This document shows, one piece after another, positions 15,622 through 25,160 of a stretch of 57,525 nucleotides of DNA (position 1 is its first letter; each line of letters starts with the position of its first letter). Origin of the DNA: Anaerolineales bacterium (GTDB taxonomy: Bacteria; Chloroflexota; Anaerolineae; Anaerolineales; RBG-16-64-43). The position numbers and the translations under genes are program-made. The DNA is taken from assembly GCA_016928575.1 (NCBI GenBank), contig JAFGKK010000066.1, positions 1 to 57,525 on the forward strand. The letters are read 5' to 3'. The notes beneath the pieces were generated by a model, which made no database searches, was not told the DNA's origin, and was given only the letters and a program-made list of their open reading frames with translations.

Positions 15622-16326
15622 ATGCAAACCGCACAAACCCAAAAACCATTTCGTCTCTCCGTCTCTTCGCTGATCCCCAACATCCGGCTGCCGGAGCGCG
15701 GAGTAATGTTTCTGTGCCTGATCCTCTGTGCGACCGTGCTTTTTGAAGCCTTCAATTTCAGCACCACCGAGCATGCGCTCGACGGAGTGATGGGCGGCTT
15801 GAGGTTCGTGGGAGTCTCCTGGTCGACGATCCTGGCCCTGGCCTTCTGCGGGATCGACTTCGCCGGGATCGCGCACCTGTTCTCGCCGCAGGAACGCCCG
15901 GCAAACGGGCGCCTGGAAGGGATCTACCTGCTGGCGGCTTGGCTGTTGGCGGGAATGATCAATGCCGCCACCACTTGGTGGGCGGTGACCGTCGCCTTGC
16001 TCGGCCAGCCATCCTTGGGCAACGAGATGATCGCGCGCGGGGATCTCCTCCTCTACGTGCCAATTCTCGTCGCTGGTGCGGTTTGGTTGATCCGGATCCT
16101 GTTGATCGGGACGCTGACACTCTCGAGCGGCGCGCGGACCGCGCAGATTCCCGCCGCCGCAGGGAAGCCCGCGCCCGTGCAGTTCTCGATTGCGCAGATA
16201 CCCGGCGACGCGGCAACCGTGTCCGCGACGGCGGGCGGGAGGTTGTCTTCCCGGCAAGGGCAATTTTCCGGCGTGACGGGACATGTTCCGTCAAAGGTTC
16301 GTCCGTTCACCGGCGGAAGATCATAA
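15622..16326 (+). CDS. Membrane protein of unknown function, predicted SOS-inducible
   Basis: 234 residues from the ATG at 15622, which has a very strong GGAGGTGGAG just upstream; the longer frame from 15583 would lie upstream of the promoter -10. The N-terminus is cytoplasmic-looking, followed by hydrophobic segments around GVMFLCLILCATVLFEAF, WSTILALAFCGIDFAGIA, GIYLLAAWLLAGMINAA and LLYVPILVAGAVWLIRILLIG (four predicted helices). The C-terminal 60 residues are a low-complexity, Ala/Gly/Ser-rich tail. I do not recognise a characterised family. The only functional hint is the LexA-like box in its promoter and a terminator behind it, suggesting a monocistronic stress gene. Confidence 0.75.
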   Translation: MQTAQTQKPFRLSVSSLIPNIRLPERGVMFLCLILCATVLFEAFNFSTTEHALDGVMGGLRFVGVSWSTILALAFCGIDFAGIAHLFSPQERPANGRLEGIYLLAAWLLAGMINAATTWWAVTVALLGQPSLGNEMIARGDLLLYVPILVAGAVWLIRILLIGTLTLSSGARTAQIPAAAGKPAPVQFSIAQIPGDAATVSATAGGRLSSRQGQFSGVTGHVPSKVRPFTGGRS

Positions 16327-16349
16327 CCCTATCGAATCGCACGGCGCCC

Positions 16350-16402
16350 GCCCGCTTTTCCGGAAGGGAGGACGGGTGGAAAAGCGGGCTGGTCCTTTTT
16401 TT
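16350..16402 (+). terminator. Intrinsic terminator after the membrane protein gene
   Basis: GCCCGCTTTTCC (16350-16361) pairs perfectly with GGAAAAGCGGGC (16378-16389) and is followed by TGGTCC and seven T or more. Confidence 0.85.
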
Positions 16403-16461
16403 AGCAGTCCATTCCTTGCGGGAGATCGCGATAAAGATTCCGTTCTCATTGGGAGAAAACC

Positions 16462-16953
16462 ATGCCGAGACCAAGCACCAAGAAGGATCTGCTTAAGGCC
16501 ATGCAAGAGGAGCATCAAGCGCTGGAGAACGCGTTCGAGGGGTTATCTGAACGGCAATTGACTGCAGTCCACCGGACGACCAAGTGTTCAATCAAGGACA
16601 TCATGGCCCACCTGACGGAGTGGGAGCAGATGGTCTTAAGATGGTACGAAACCGGGCGGTCAGGCGGAACCCCTGCCGTTCCGTCGGAAAAATTCAAATG
16701 GTCCCAATTGCCCGCGCTCAACAAGGAAATATTCGAGAGACACCATGCGCGTCCGTGGAAGGAGGTTCTAAAGAAGTTCCGCGCCTCCTACGCTGAAACC
16801 CGGAAGACGATCGAGGGTATCCGCGACGCGGACCTGTTCACCGTCGGGCGGTTCTCCTGGACCAAGTCCACCACGCTGGGGTCGTATTTTGTGTCGTGCA
16901 CCAGCAGCCATTACGCCTGGGCCCGCAAAGAAATCCGGAAATGCTTGAAGTAG
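16462..16953 (+). CDS. ClbS/DfsB (DUF1706) family protein
   Basis: Four-helix-bundle protein of the DinB-like fold, 163 residues. The start MPRPSTKKDLLKAMQEEHQALENAFEGL and IKDIMAHLTEWEQMVLRWYE are family hallmarks, followed by a conserved LNKEIFERHHARPWKEVL region. The best known member, ClbS, protects colibactin producers by hydrolysing the cyclopropane warhead; most genomic homologues are uncharacterised, so no such role is claimed. GGGAG lies ten bases before the ATG. It has its own transcription unit downstream of a terminator, beside a gene with an SOS-type promoter. Confidence 0.8.
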   Translation: MPRPSTKKDLLKAMQEEHQALENAFEGLSERQLTAVHRTTKCSIKDIMAHLTEWEQMVLRWYETGRSGGTPAVPSEKFKWSQLPALNKEIFERHHARPWKEVLKKFRASYAETRKTIEGIRDADLFTVGRFSWTKSTTLGSYFVSCTSSHYAWARKEIRKCLK

Positions 16954-17011
16954 CGCGGGTGAGAAAATCCTGCGGAGCACGCAAGCCGCCAAAGGAGGAG
17001 ATGACAAATCC

Positions 17012-17656
17012 ATGAAGCCCGAGATCCTCGCCCGGTTTGCCCCTTTGGGAATTGCCATTCTGACGGTGATTGCTGTCGGCGGGCTGGCTGCCCGGCCGGG
17101 CGCCGCCGCCGCCATCGCGGCCGCACCTGTGAAGGAGTATTCCGCCCCCGTTTCTCCGATCGCCTCGTTTTTCATGCCCACAGTCCGCGCCTGGGAAGCC
17201 GATATCGCGCGCTGGGCGGAGGAATACGGATTAGATCCGAACTTGGCCGCAACCGTGATGCAGATCGAATCCTGCGGCGATCCCCGCGCCGTCTCCCCCT
17301 CCGGCGCGCAGGGCCTCTTCCAGGTGATGCCGTATCATTTCGAGGCGGGGGAAGATATGCGGAATCCGGAGACCAACGCCCGGCGGGGATTGGCGTACCT
17401 TACGCGAAGCCTTCTGCTCGCGCAGGGGGATGTGCGCCTAGCGCTCGCCGGGTACAACGGCGGCCACGGCGTGATCAGCTGGGACGAGGCGGATTGGCCT
17501 GAGGAAACCCGGAACTACGCCTATTGGGGAGGGGGGATTTATGCGGATGCGGCCGCTGGAGGCTCCGTCAGCCCGCGTTTGGAGGAATGGCTCGCCGCCG
17601 GGGGCACCTCGCTGTGCGATGCGGCTCTGTCGCGGCGCCGATGGGACAATTCATGA
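17012..17656 (+). CDS. Lytic transglycosylase (SLT domain), exported
   Basis: Cleaves peptidoglycan glycan strands. An N-terminal hydrophobic segment (residues 10-38, PLGIAILTVIAVGGLAA) is a signal peptide or anchor. The SLT domain follows: WAEEYGLDPNLAATVMQIESCGDPRAVSPSGAQGLFQVMPYHF contains the catalytic glutamate (MQIES) and the GLFQVMP motif, then ALAGYNGG. The domain is small and the C-terminus short, fitting a minimal soluble lytic transglycosylase. AAAGGAGGAG precedes the ATG. It is 58 bases after the ClbS-like gene and may be cotranscribed. Confidence 0.88.
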   Translation: MKPEILARFAPLGIAILTVIAVGGLAARPGAAAAIAAAPVKEYSAPVSPIASFFMPTVRAWEADIARWAEEYGLDPNLAATVMQIESCGDPRAVSPSGAQGLFQVMPYHFEAGEDMRNPETNARRGLAYLTRSLLLAQGDVRLALAGYNGGHGVISWDEADWPEETRNYAYWGGGIYADAAAGGSVSPRLEEWLAAGGTSLCDAALSRRRWDNS

Positions 17657-17679
17657 TCGCCGTCGCCGCTGGGCGAGAC

Positions 17680-19179
17680 TTAGTCGGAACGGGCGCTTGA
17701 ACGCTCGTCGGTGGTCGACGATCGGATGTCGCTTTCCCCCAGCGGCAGCCAAACCGAGAACGTCGTCCCCTTTCCGGGCTCCGAGGCGACCTCGATCCGG
17801 CCGTCGTGGCCATGGGCGATCCACTGGGCGATCGACAGCCCGAGGCCGGAACCTCCATGCGGTCCGCGGCTACGGGATTTATCCACCCGGTAAAACCGGT
17901 CGAAGATGTGCGGCAATTCGTCGGCGGGGATCCCGGGGCCGTTATCGGATACGGTCATGTGCAGACAGTCCTCAAAGACGCGCAGGGACAGCACCACCCG
18001 GCCTCCGGCCTGCGTGTATTGCATTGCGTTCACCACAAGGTTGAGGAGCAGCTGCTTCAATCGGTCGCGGTCGCCCACGACCGAAGCCTGCTCCAGGTTT
18101 CCGAGGCACACCTCCACTTTCCCCTGGGCCAGACCGACCGCCTGTTCCATCACTTCCAGCAGGAGGGTGTCCATCTCCACCGGTTTCTTCACCAGCGGCA
18201 GGGTTCCCGCTTCGGCGCGGGAAAGCATCAGCAGGTCGCCGACCAGGCGGCTCATCCGGTCGACTTCGGATTGGACCGAATCCAGCGATTCGGCGTCGGG
18301 GCCCATCCGCCGGATCAGGTCAACGTTTCCGCGGATGGAGGTCAGCGGCGTCCGCAGTTCGTGGGATACATCCGCCAAGAAGCGGGATTGGGCGGAAAAC
18401 AGGCCCTCCAGCCGTTCAAGCGTATCGTTGAAGGCCTGGATCAGCCGGCCGACTTCGCTCGAAGCGGGCGCCTTGAGCGGGATCCGGCGCGAAAGGTCGT
18501 CGGCATGGGTGATCTGGATTGCGGCGGCGGTCACGGTTTCCAGCGGCTGCAGCGCCCCGAGCGCGATCCAGTTACCGATCAGGATCGAAAGCAGCACGGC
18601 CGAAACCCCGCCGACCGACAGGACGACGAACAGGATCGAAAGCGTCCGGTCGACCATAGTCATCGGGGTGCCGATTTCCAACAGGCCGAGGTACTCCCCG
18701 TCGACCCAGATCGGCTGAGTGAAGACCCGCAGGTGAAGCCCGCGGATCATGGCGTCCGAGAAACGCGCCTCCTCCGGTGCGAGGGGCGTGTATTCCAGAG
18801 TCGCGGTGGCCGCCCCCAGATCGGGGCCGTACGAAAGCGGCGTGCCGATGACGGATCTGGGCAGGGCTTCGGGGTCGAGCGGCTCCATGACGCTTTGCAT
18901 GTTGGGGGAATAGGACAGCAGCGCGCCCCGTGCGTTCCATACCTGGACGTAGGCGTTGGCGGAGGGGAACGGCAGGGGCGGAAGGGTCAGATACTTCAGG
19001 TCGTCGACGCTGCGGACGGCCATCGATTTGAGGATGTCGGCCGCCGATTCCTGCAACACTTGGTCGATTTGAATGGTGAGGGTGGAGCGCAGGATGACGT
19101 AGAGGCTGCCGCCGAACAGAAAGAGGATCGCCGCCAGGAGGGCGGAGTAGCCGAAGATCAGGCGGGCGCGCAGCGACAT
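17680..19179 (-). CDS. Two-component sensor histidine kinase
   Basis: Membrane kinase of the HAMP-HisKA-HATPase type, 499 residues from an ATG at 19179 (MSLRARLIFGYSALLAAILFLF). Two membrane helices (about 10-32 and 170-195) bracket a periplasmic sensor of about 140 residues. HAMP follows, then ADVSHELRTPLTSIRG with the phosphoacceptor histidine, N-box (LLNLVVNAMQYT), G1 (VSDNGPGIP), F-box and G2 (GPHGGSGLGLSIAQW). It lies 23 bases downstream of its response regulator in the same operon. The sensed signal cannot be inferred. Confidence 0.93.
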   Translation of the reverse strand: MSLRARLIFGYSALLAAILFLFGGSLYVILRSTLTIQIDQVLQESAADILKSMAVRSVDDLKYLTLPPLPFPSANAYVQVWNARGALLSYSPNMQSVMEPLDPEALPRSVIGTPLSYGPDLGAATATLEYTPLAPEEARFSDAMIRGLHLRVFTQPIWVDGEYLGLLEIGTPMTMVDRTLSILFVVLSVGGVSAVLLSILIGNWIALGALQPLETVTAAAIQITHADDLSRRIPLKAPASSEVGRLIQAFNDTLERLEGLFSAQSRFLADVSHELRTPLTSIRGNVDLIRRMGPDAESLDSVQSEVDRMSRLVGDLLMLSRAEAGTLPLVKKPVEMDTLLLEVMEQAVGLAQGKVEVCLGNLEQASVVGDRDRLKQLLLNLVVNAMQYTQAGGRVVLSLRVFEDCLHMTVSDNGPGIPADELPHIFDRFYRVDKSRSRGPHGGSGLGLSIAQWIAHGHDGRIEVASEPGKGTTFSVWLPLGESDIRSSTTDERSSARSD

Positions 19180-19202
19180 GCCGTATCCCCTTTCCCGGGG
19201 AC

Positions 19203-19883
19203 TCAGCTTTCTTCCCGCAGCACGTAGCCCACCCCCCGGACGGTGAAGAGCAGGCGGCTTCTGGACTCGGCTTCCAACTTCTGGCGCAGGTAGCGGATGT
19301 AGACTTCGATGATGTTGCTCTCCCCTCCGAAATCGTATCCCCAAACCCGGTCGTAGATGGTCTCGCGGGTAAGCACCTGCCGCGGATGGCGCAGGAACAA
19401 CTCCAGCAGATCGAATTCCTTGGAGGTTAGGTCGATCTTCGCCTCGCCCCGGAAAACCTGGCGGGTGCCGGTATCCAGCCGCAGGTCGGCGAACTGCAGG
19501 ATTTCGGGTTCCCCGGGCCCCGCCCGGCGCAGAAGGGCGCGCACCCGCGCCAAAAGCTCGGCGAGCGCAAACGGCTTGACCATGTAATCGTCCGATCCCG
19601 CATCCAGGCCCTGGACCCGGTCCGAGACGGAATCGCGCGCTGTGAGGATGAGGATCGGCAACGAGGAGTGGACGGTCCGCAGGCGGCGGCAGACTTCCAG
19701 CCCGTCCATGCCGGGGAGCATCAGGTCGAGCACGACCAGGTCCGGCCGCGAATCGCGCGCCTTCGAAAGCGCGGAAGGACCGTCGGCGACCGTTTCCACT
19801 TCGTAGCCTTCGTAGGTGAGCCCGCGGCGCAGGAAGGAGGCGATCGGCTCTTCGTCTTCGACTACCAATATTTTCGGCGGCAT
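19203..19883 (-). CDS. OmpR/PhoB-family response regulator
   Basis: 226 residues. Receiver domain (about 1-120) has the acidic pair EDEE, phosphorylated aspartate in [13 protein letters not shown], threonine in LILTARD and lysine in YMVKPF. The C-terminal winged helix (about 130-226) contains [31 protein letters not shown] and the recognition helix [15 protein letters not shown]. It precedes and is cotranscribed with the kinase gene. The order (regulator first) and pairing fit a MprA/PrrA-like signalling module; target genes are unknown. Confidence 0.94.
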   Translation of the reverse strand: MPPKILVVEDEEPIASFLRRGLTYEGYEVETVADGPSALSKARDSRPDLVVLDLMLPGMDGLEVCRRLRTVHSSLPILILTARDSVSDRVQGLDAGSDDYMVKPFALAELLARVRALLRRAGPGEPEILQFADLRLDTGTRQVFRGEAKIDLTSKEFDLLELFLRHPRQVLTRETIYDRVWGYDFGGESNIIEVYIRYLRQKLEAESRSRLLFTVRGVGYVLREES

Positions 19884-19948
19884 CTTTATCCTTTGCCGTC
19901 CCTCCCCCGACGGGGAAACGCGGACGGTCCTCCGATATTATAGCGGCC

Positions 19949-22543
19949 TCAGCCGGCGGCCTGCGGGGCCTCGGCTTCCGGCGGCAGGATCTGCCCAACT
20001 TGGACCGGAAGCAGCACGAAAAACGTCGTGCCCAGGCCGATTTGGCTTTCCAGCCAGATCCGCCCCCCCATGGCTTCGGTGAGGGTTCGCACCACGGCCA
20101 TCCCCACCCCGGTGTCGCCCAGGCCTTCGATCAACGGGCCTTCCGTCCGGTAAAGCCGGGTGAACACCCGCGGCTGATCCTCGGCGGCGATCCCCGGCCC
20201 GCTGTCTTTGACCGTGATCAGCAAGGCCAGCTGCTGGTTCTGGTCCGCCAGCGGGGTATGGGTGGTGACCACGACCTCCTTCTCCGGCGGCGTGATCAGC
20301 ACGGCGTTCTGCACCAAGTGGTTGAGGATCTGCTGCATCGCGTCGCGGTCGACCTCGACCGGCGGCATCTCTTCGTCGATGTCCATCCGCAGGACGAGGT
20401 TCTTCTCGCGGACGGTCTCGCTCACCCCCGTGATCGCGCCGTCGATGATGCTGGCCACGTCCACCGGCTGCATCCGCGGGGCGGCGATTTTCTCCGGCAG
20501 CAACAGGAGTTGGAGCAGGTCCTCAAACAGCGCTTCGGTGCGGGTGATGCTGGCGCGGATGCGGTCCAGAAACTTGCGCTGCATGCCGCCGAGGATCCCG
20601 GCCGATTCGGAAAGCAGCAGGTCGGTGTAGCCCACCATTGAGGAAAACGGCTGGCGGATCTCCGAGATCAGGCCGGTGACCATGCCGGCATCGGCTCCGA
20701 ACGTCAGCTTCTTCCCTTCCTCCGGCGGCGGGGGCGGCTGCAGCAGCGCCGACTGCAAATGAGCGTATTCGGTAAGCGTCTTGCGCAGTTCATTCTGCAG
20801 CCGGGTGACTTCCACCTGGAACTTCTTCTCGGATTCGGCCAGCGCGTTGCGCAAGCGGGCGGTTTCCACGCCGCCGGAGTCCTCCCCGGAGGCGGGGGCT
20901 GATCCCGTTGCGGCCTCGATCTGCTGGAGTTCATCCTGCAAGCGCCGGTTCTCGTCGCGCGCGGAATCCGCGGCCGCCGCGGATTCCTTGAACTGGGCGG
21001 CTTCGCGCTGGGCGGCGATCAGCTCGGAGCGGGTGGTTTCCAACTCCTCCTGCAGCCGCGCGATCCATCCGTCCTTTTGCTGGATCGCCAGCATCCACTG
21101 CCTTTCCGCATCGGTCCCGGCGGCGGGGAGCGGGACTGCCGCGGCCGCCGCATCCTGACTCTGCACCAACGACGCCAAACCCTCGGCGCGTTCGCGTTCC
21201 TTGCGCCATTCCTGCTCCGCCTGTTCCAAGCGGGTTTCCAGATTCATCCGTTCCGCCTGCAGGCCTTCACTTTCCCCCTGCAAGCGCGCGGCCTCCTGCC
21301 GGGCTTCATCCAGCCCCTGCTCGAGGACGTTGCGGCTGTGCATCTGTTGAAGCGATGCACTGCAGGCCTGGGCGAACGCCTGGGCGGCGGCTTCGTCCTC
21401 CTCGCGCCATTCTTCGCCGGAAAAGCACGCCAACAGCAGGATCCCCATCGCGGCTTCGTCGCCGAGCGGCAGCGGAGCATAGAGCGCGGCTCCGGTTTGC
21501 GGCAGTTGAGCCTCCCGGGCGATTCCCGGGAGCGAATTCTCCGCTTCTTCTTTTCCCAAACGCATCGTTTGGCGGCCGGAAACGGCAAAATGAAGCTGGG
21601 GGATGGCGTCGGAGGTGAGGATAAAAGCGGGAAGGGTCTGCGAATTCACGCCGTCGTACCCGGAAATGAATTCCACGCCGTCCCCGTTCTCGCTGGAAGC
21701 GACGAAATACGCGGCTTCCGCCCGCATGGCGCTGCAGAGCCAGGCCGTGATGGCTTGCGGAAGATCCTGCGGCGAGATGGTCAGGAGCAGATCCGAGAGG
21801 GCGGGGGCGGATTCCGAGCCGGCCAGGCGGATTTGGCGGGCCGGACTGCCGCCGATCGCGACGGACGCGCCGGCCGCGGCTGAATATCCGAGTCGCATCG
21901 CCGCCAGGGGGTAGGCCAGCAGATCGCACAGCCGGGCAAGCCCCGGTAAATTCGTGGAGGCGTCGCCGAGGGCCATTTGCAGGGTCACGCCGGAGAGGAA
22001 CAGCAGCAGCGCGGCGAACGACAGTCCCCAGCCGCCCGGCCGGCGAACCATCAGGAGCGCGAGCGCGACGCCAAGATGAATCCAGCGGGTGACGTCCCAG
22101 ATAAAGGACAGCAGGTGACCGTTGAACGCTCCGCCGATCGGGTATAGATAGAGGTACGCACCGGTCCCGCCGGCGGCGAGCAGGATCAGCGCCAGCCAAA
22201 CGGCGGTCAGGATGTCTGCGGATTTGTGGCGGCGCGGGAAAAGGAAAAACCAAGCCAGCCCGCTGAAGCTCATCAGTTCAAGCGCCCGGCCGACGTCGGC
22301 CAGCGCGACTTGGAGGGACGGCGCGTTCCACAGGGGGCCAAGCAGATCCGCGGCCAACCCCGCGCCCTGCAGCAGCAGCAACCCAAACGAAAGCAAGAGG
22401 CCGCGGCCCCATTCCCGGCGCGGCTTTTTCGCCAGGAACAAAGCCGCCGAGAGCAGGGTGATCAGCAGGATGGATCCGCGGTACACAAGGATGCCCGGCG
22501 GACTGATGAAGAAGGCTTCGATATCACGAATGGGAAATGCCAT
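19949..22543 (-). CDS. Membrane GAF / histidine-kinase-like protein lacking the phosphoacceptor histidine
   Basis: 864 residues from ATG 22543. About seven hydrophobic helices occupy residues 20-225; a GAF-like domain (about 255-410) and a long coiled coil (about 415-615, heptads rich in Glu/Gln/Arg) follow. The kinase core reads GLISEIRQPFSSMVGYTDLLLSES, aligning with HisKA, but the histidine of SHELRTP is absent. The ATP-binding domain is well preserved: LNHLVQNAVLI, DSGPGIAAED, DTGVGMAVVRTL and GLGTTFFVLLP. It may bind ATP and act as an adaptor or atypical kinase. Downstream of the membrane NTPase-HEAT gene on the same strand (gap about 120 bases), it may form a signalling operon. Confidence 0.85.
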   Translation of the reverse strand: MAFPIRDIEAFFISPPGILVYRGSILLITLLSAALFLAKKPRREWGRGLLLSFGLLLLQGAGLAADLLGPLWNAPSLQVALADVGRALELMSFSGLAWFFLFPRRHKSADILTAVWLALILLAAGGTGAYLYLYPIGGAFNGHLLSFIWDVTRWIHLGVALALLMVRRPGGWGLSFAALLLFLSGVTLQMALGDASTNLPGLARLCDLLAYPLAAMRLGYSAAAGASVAIGGSPARQIRLAGSESAPALSDLLLTISPQDLPQAITAWLCSAMRAEAAYFVASSENGDGVEFISGYDGVNSQTLPAFILTSDAIPQLHFAVSGRQTMRLGKEEAENSLPGIAREAQLPQTGAALYAPLPLGDEAAMGILLLACFSGEEWREEDEAAAQAFAQACSASLQQMHSRNVLEQGLDEARQEAARLQGESEGLQAERMNLETRLEQAEQEWRKERERAEGLASLVQSQDAAAAAVPLPAAGTDAERQWMLAIQQKDGWIARLQEELETTRSELIAAQREAAQFKESAAAADSARDENRRLQDELQQIEAATGSAPASGEDSGGVETARLRNALAESEKKFQVEVTRLQNELRKTLTEYAHLQSALLQPPPPPEEGKKLTFGADAGMVTGLISEIRQPFSSMVGYTDLLLSESAGILGGMQRKFLDRIRASITRTEALFEDLLQLLLLPEKIAAPRMQPVDVASIIDGAITGVSETVREKNLVLRMDIDEEMPPVEVDRDAMQQILNHLVQNAVLITPPEKEVVVTTHTPLADQNQQLALLITVKDSGPGIAAEDQPRVFTRLYRTEGPLIEGLGDTGVGMAVVRTLTEAMGGRIWLESQIGLGTTFFVLLPVQVGQILPPEAEAPQAAG

Positions 22544-22667
22544 GGAAAGGATCCCTTTCTTGGGGATCACGCACTCCTTCCGCACCGGCGGGAATGCGGC
22601 TGCGCCGCGGCTTGGGCTTCCAAGGGGGATGCCGTCCGGATTCCGGCGCCGCCGGTCCGGCCGCGCG

Positions 22668-25160
22668 TCATTCCTGTGCGGAGGCCTCGTGCCTCGTCCG
22701 CAGAGACCACAATCCTTCGAAGGCCAGGCTGCGCACGAAGCTTTCGTTGTCGCTTAGGCCCATGCAAAGGTCCGGGATGAATTCGGGGTCTCCCAGGTGG
22801 GCGAGGGTTTCCACCGCGGCCGCGCGCTGGCGCGGCTCGCCCTCGCGGAGCGCCCGCTGCAGCATTGCCAGTGCCGGAAGGCCGGGCGCCAAGCCGGTTT
22901 TGCGCTCCGCCGCAAACGCCACCAGCCACGGCAGGCTGGCGGGCTGGGGGATCACGGCCAGGGGATTGTCGGCTTCGCCATGAAGCTTCTCCACCGCCTG
23001 CGCGGCCGCCGATTTCACCGCCCACTGCCCGTCTTCGATTTGCACCCGTTCGAGGATTTCCAGGGCCCAGGGCTGTCCGGAGCGCGACAAGCCGAACACC
23101 GCCGCCCGGCGGACAAGCAATTCCGCGTCCTGGATCGCCTCGCGTAAAATCCCATGGCCTTCGATCGGATCGAGCGCGAGCGCCTCGGCGACGGCGCGGC
23201 GCAGGTCGTCCTCGCCCTGCAGCAGAACCTGGCCGAGCGTGTCGATCGCCGCGTGGGTGGCGATGTGGCCGAGGGCCAGCGCTCCCGCCCAGCGCAATTC
23301 CCGGGAATCGGATTCCAACTGTTTGGCGAGCAATTCCACCGCGCTTTGGTCCGCCATCGCGCCCAGGCCGAGCGCGGCCAGGATCTGCGCCTCGCGGTCG
23401 GAATCCTCCGTCGAGAGGATCTGCCGGAACAGCTGGGTGGCCGAGGTGTCGCGGCTGTTGAGGAAAGCGCACAGCGCCCGCGCCCGCAGCGGGAACGGCT
23501 GGCTGGCGGTGCGCACGGTTTTCATCAGCCGGCGGAACACTTCCACCCGCCATCCGGCGGTGGGCGGGGCGTCCCGCAGCCAGGAAGCGACTTTCAGCAG
23601 TTTCCACCCGTCTTCCACAATCGGGGGCATCGAACCGGAGCCGGAGGATCCATCCGCTTCTTCCTTGCGGATGATCGGGCTCAACCGGGCGGACACCAGC
23701 GTCGCCACGTCGGTGGTGGCGGCCACCGCCTGCGTCGTCAGGTCCGACAGCGGGGATTTGGCCTCGGCGAAGAATGCCGAAAGGTTGCCTTCCCCGGCCG
23801 CGGCTCGCGCCGCGAATCGCGCGGCGATGACCAGGTGGCCGAAGGTGACCCGCCCGGAGGGCCGGCGCCGCAGGATTCCGCGGGCGATCATGGCGTCGAA
23901 GAAATCCTCCACCGGGGGCAGGGACTGCTCGGAGTGGGGCCAAGCCAGCGCCAATGCGGTTTCCACTTGCTTGCGGGTCGGTGCGGAAAAATTCTCGACG
24001 ATCATCGCCCGCGCCACCTGCGCCATGGCTTCCTCGGCGGCCAGCGGCAGATGCCGGGAGATGTAGGCCTGCTGGTCGGACGCTCCGGTGGTTCCCTGCA
24101 GGTCGCTGCTGAACGCCGCCCAGATCCGCAGGGTGATGTCGAGCGGGGAGAGGCCCAGGGTTTGGCGGGAGATCCAGCCGATCAGCAGCGCCGGGTCCGG
24201 CTTTTCGCCGGTTTTCCTGTCGGAAACGACCAGCTCCTGCCAGCGAACGCCCCACTGTTCCATGAATTGGCGGTGGTCGGCCGGCAGCCACGGCGAGGGC
24301 GCGGCGACGGCGAACCCCATCGGCCGCCAATGCGCCACTTCCTCGGGGCTGATGGTGACGATCATGCGGGTCTTGGGATATTGGGCGATAAAGTCGCGGA
24401 CCCATTCGCGGACCGCATCCTGCGCCTGAAAGGGAAGTTCGTCCACGGCGTCCAGTAGGACGATGGACGCATCGCCGCGCAGGCTTCCTTTTATATAGGA
24501 CGGGATCTGCGAGGAGGAGAGGGTGGAGGCATAATGCTGGACGGCCGCGGCCAGGGGTGGCAGGGCGTCTTTCCCGGAGCCGGGCAGGGCCAGGTCGTGC
24601 GCGTTGGCGTAGAACAGCGCCCGGGGAATGCCGGCCGCGGCGGGGCCGGTCTCCAGCGATCGTTTCAGCCACTCCAGGGTCAGTGCGGCGAGGACGGTTG
24701 TCTTGCCGCTGCCCGGCAATCCTGCCAGCAGGGTGTGCGTCTTCAGGGTCAGCAGGTGTCTGGCGGGGATGTTCGAGCCGCCGAACGCCTCCGCCAGTTG
24801 AGGCCAATCCGGGGAAAAGGGAAAGAGGGCCGGGGCGTCGTACTCCGGCGGCTGGTCCGGATCCACCGGAAGCGGGGGAACCAGCAGACGGGGGGGAAGC
24901 AGGATTTCCTCGAGTGCAAACAGGTGCGAAACGATATGCGAGGATTGCGCCCACAACAGGAGGTCGTTGCGATAACCCTGCGCGGCGGTGGTGGTGAGGG
25001 CTTCCAGGGCGGTGCGGTAGGATTCCCCCATCGCTTCCCGCAAACCGGCGATACGATGGCGGAGGCGGTACAGGAAGAACCCCGCCACGGCGGCCAGCAG
25101 GATGCCGGTCCAGAAGGAGAGGGGGTCGAATTGCCAATTGCCGAGGAAGGCCATGCTCAT
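22668..25160 (-). CDS. Membrane-anchored STAND/NACHT-like NTPase with C-terminal HEAT repeats
   Basis: 830 residues from ATG 25160, whose ATGA overlaps the stop of the upstream zinc-ribbon gene. One N-terminal helix (FWTGILLAAVAGFFLYRL) anchors the protein. Walker A is LLAGLPGSGKTTVLAAL (about residues 160-175); the Walker B region VLLDAVDELPFQAQDA is NACHT-like with an extra acidic residue. A winged-helix-like region (about 400-500) precedes at least six HEAT/armadillo-type repeats (600-830) with AALGLGAMAD, WAGALALGHIAT, RAAVFGLSRSG and AAAVETLAHLGD. STAND proteins are signal-dependent switches in signalling or immunity; the role here is not known. Confidence 0.85.
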   Translation of the reverse strand: MSMAFLGNWQFDPLSFWTGILLAAVAGFFLYRLRHRIAGLREAMGESYRTALEALTTTAAQGYRNDLLLWAQSSHIVSHLFALEEILLPPRLLVPPLPVDPDQPPEYDAPALFPFSPDWPQLAEAFGGSNIPARHLLTLKTHTLLAGLPGSGKTTVLAALTLEWLKRSLETGPAAAGIPRALFYANAHDLALPGSGKDALPPLAAAVQHYASTLSSSQIPSYIKGSLRGDASIVLLDAVDELPFQAQDAVREWVRDFIAQYPKTRMIVTISPEEVAHWRPMGFAVAAPSPWLPADHRQFMEQWGVRWQELVVSDRKTGEKPDPALLIGWISRQTLGLSPLDITLRIWAAFSSDLQGTTGASDQQAYISRHLPLAAEEAMAQVARAMIVENFSAPTRKQVETALALAWPHSEQSLPPVEDFFDAMIARGILRRRPSGRVTFGHLVIAARFAARAAAGEGNLSAFFAEAKSPLSDLTTQAVAATTDVATLVSARLSPIIRKEEADGSSGSGSMPPIVEDGWKLLKVASWLRDAPPTAGWRVEVFRRLMKTVRTASQPFPLRARALCAFLNSRDTSATQLFRQILSTEDSDREAQILAALGLGAMADQSAVELLAKQLESDSRELRWAGALALGHIATHAAIDTLGQVLLQGEDDLRRAVAEALALDPIEGHGILREAIQDAELLVRRAAVFGLSRSGQPWALEILERVQIEDGQWAVKSAAAQAVEKLHGEADNPLAVIPQPASLPWLVAFAAERKTGLAPGLPALAMLQRALREGEPRQRAAAVETLAHLGDPEFIPDLCMGLSDNESFVRSLAFEGLWSLRTRHEASAQE

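Noticed and set aside
22567-25137. Open frame of 856 codons overlapping the NTPase-HEAT gene
   Set aside because: Pro/Arg/Gly-rich out-of-frame reading of the same strand without domains.
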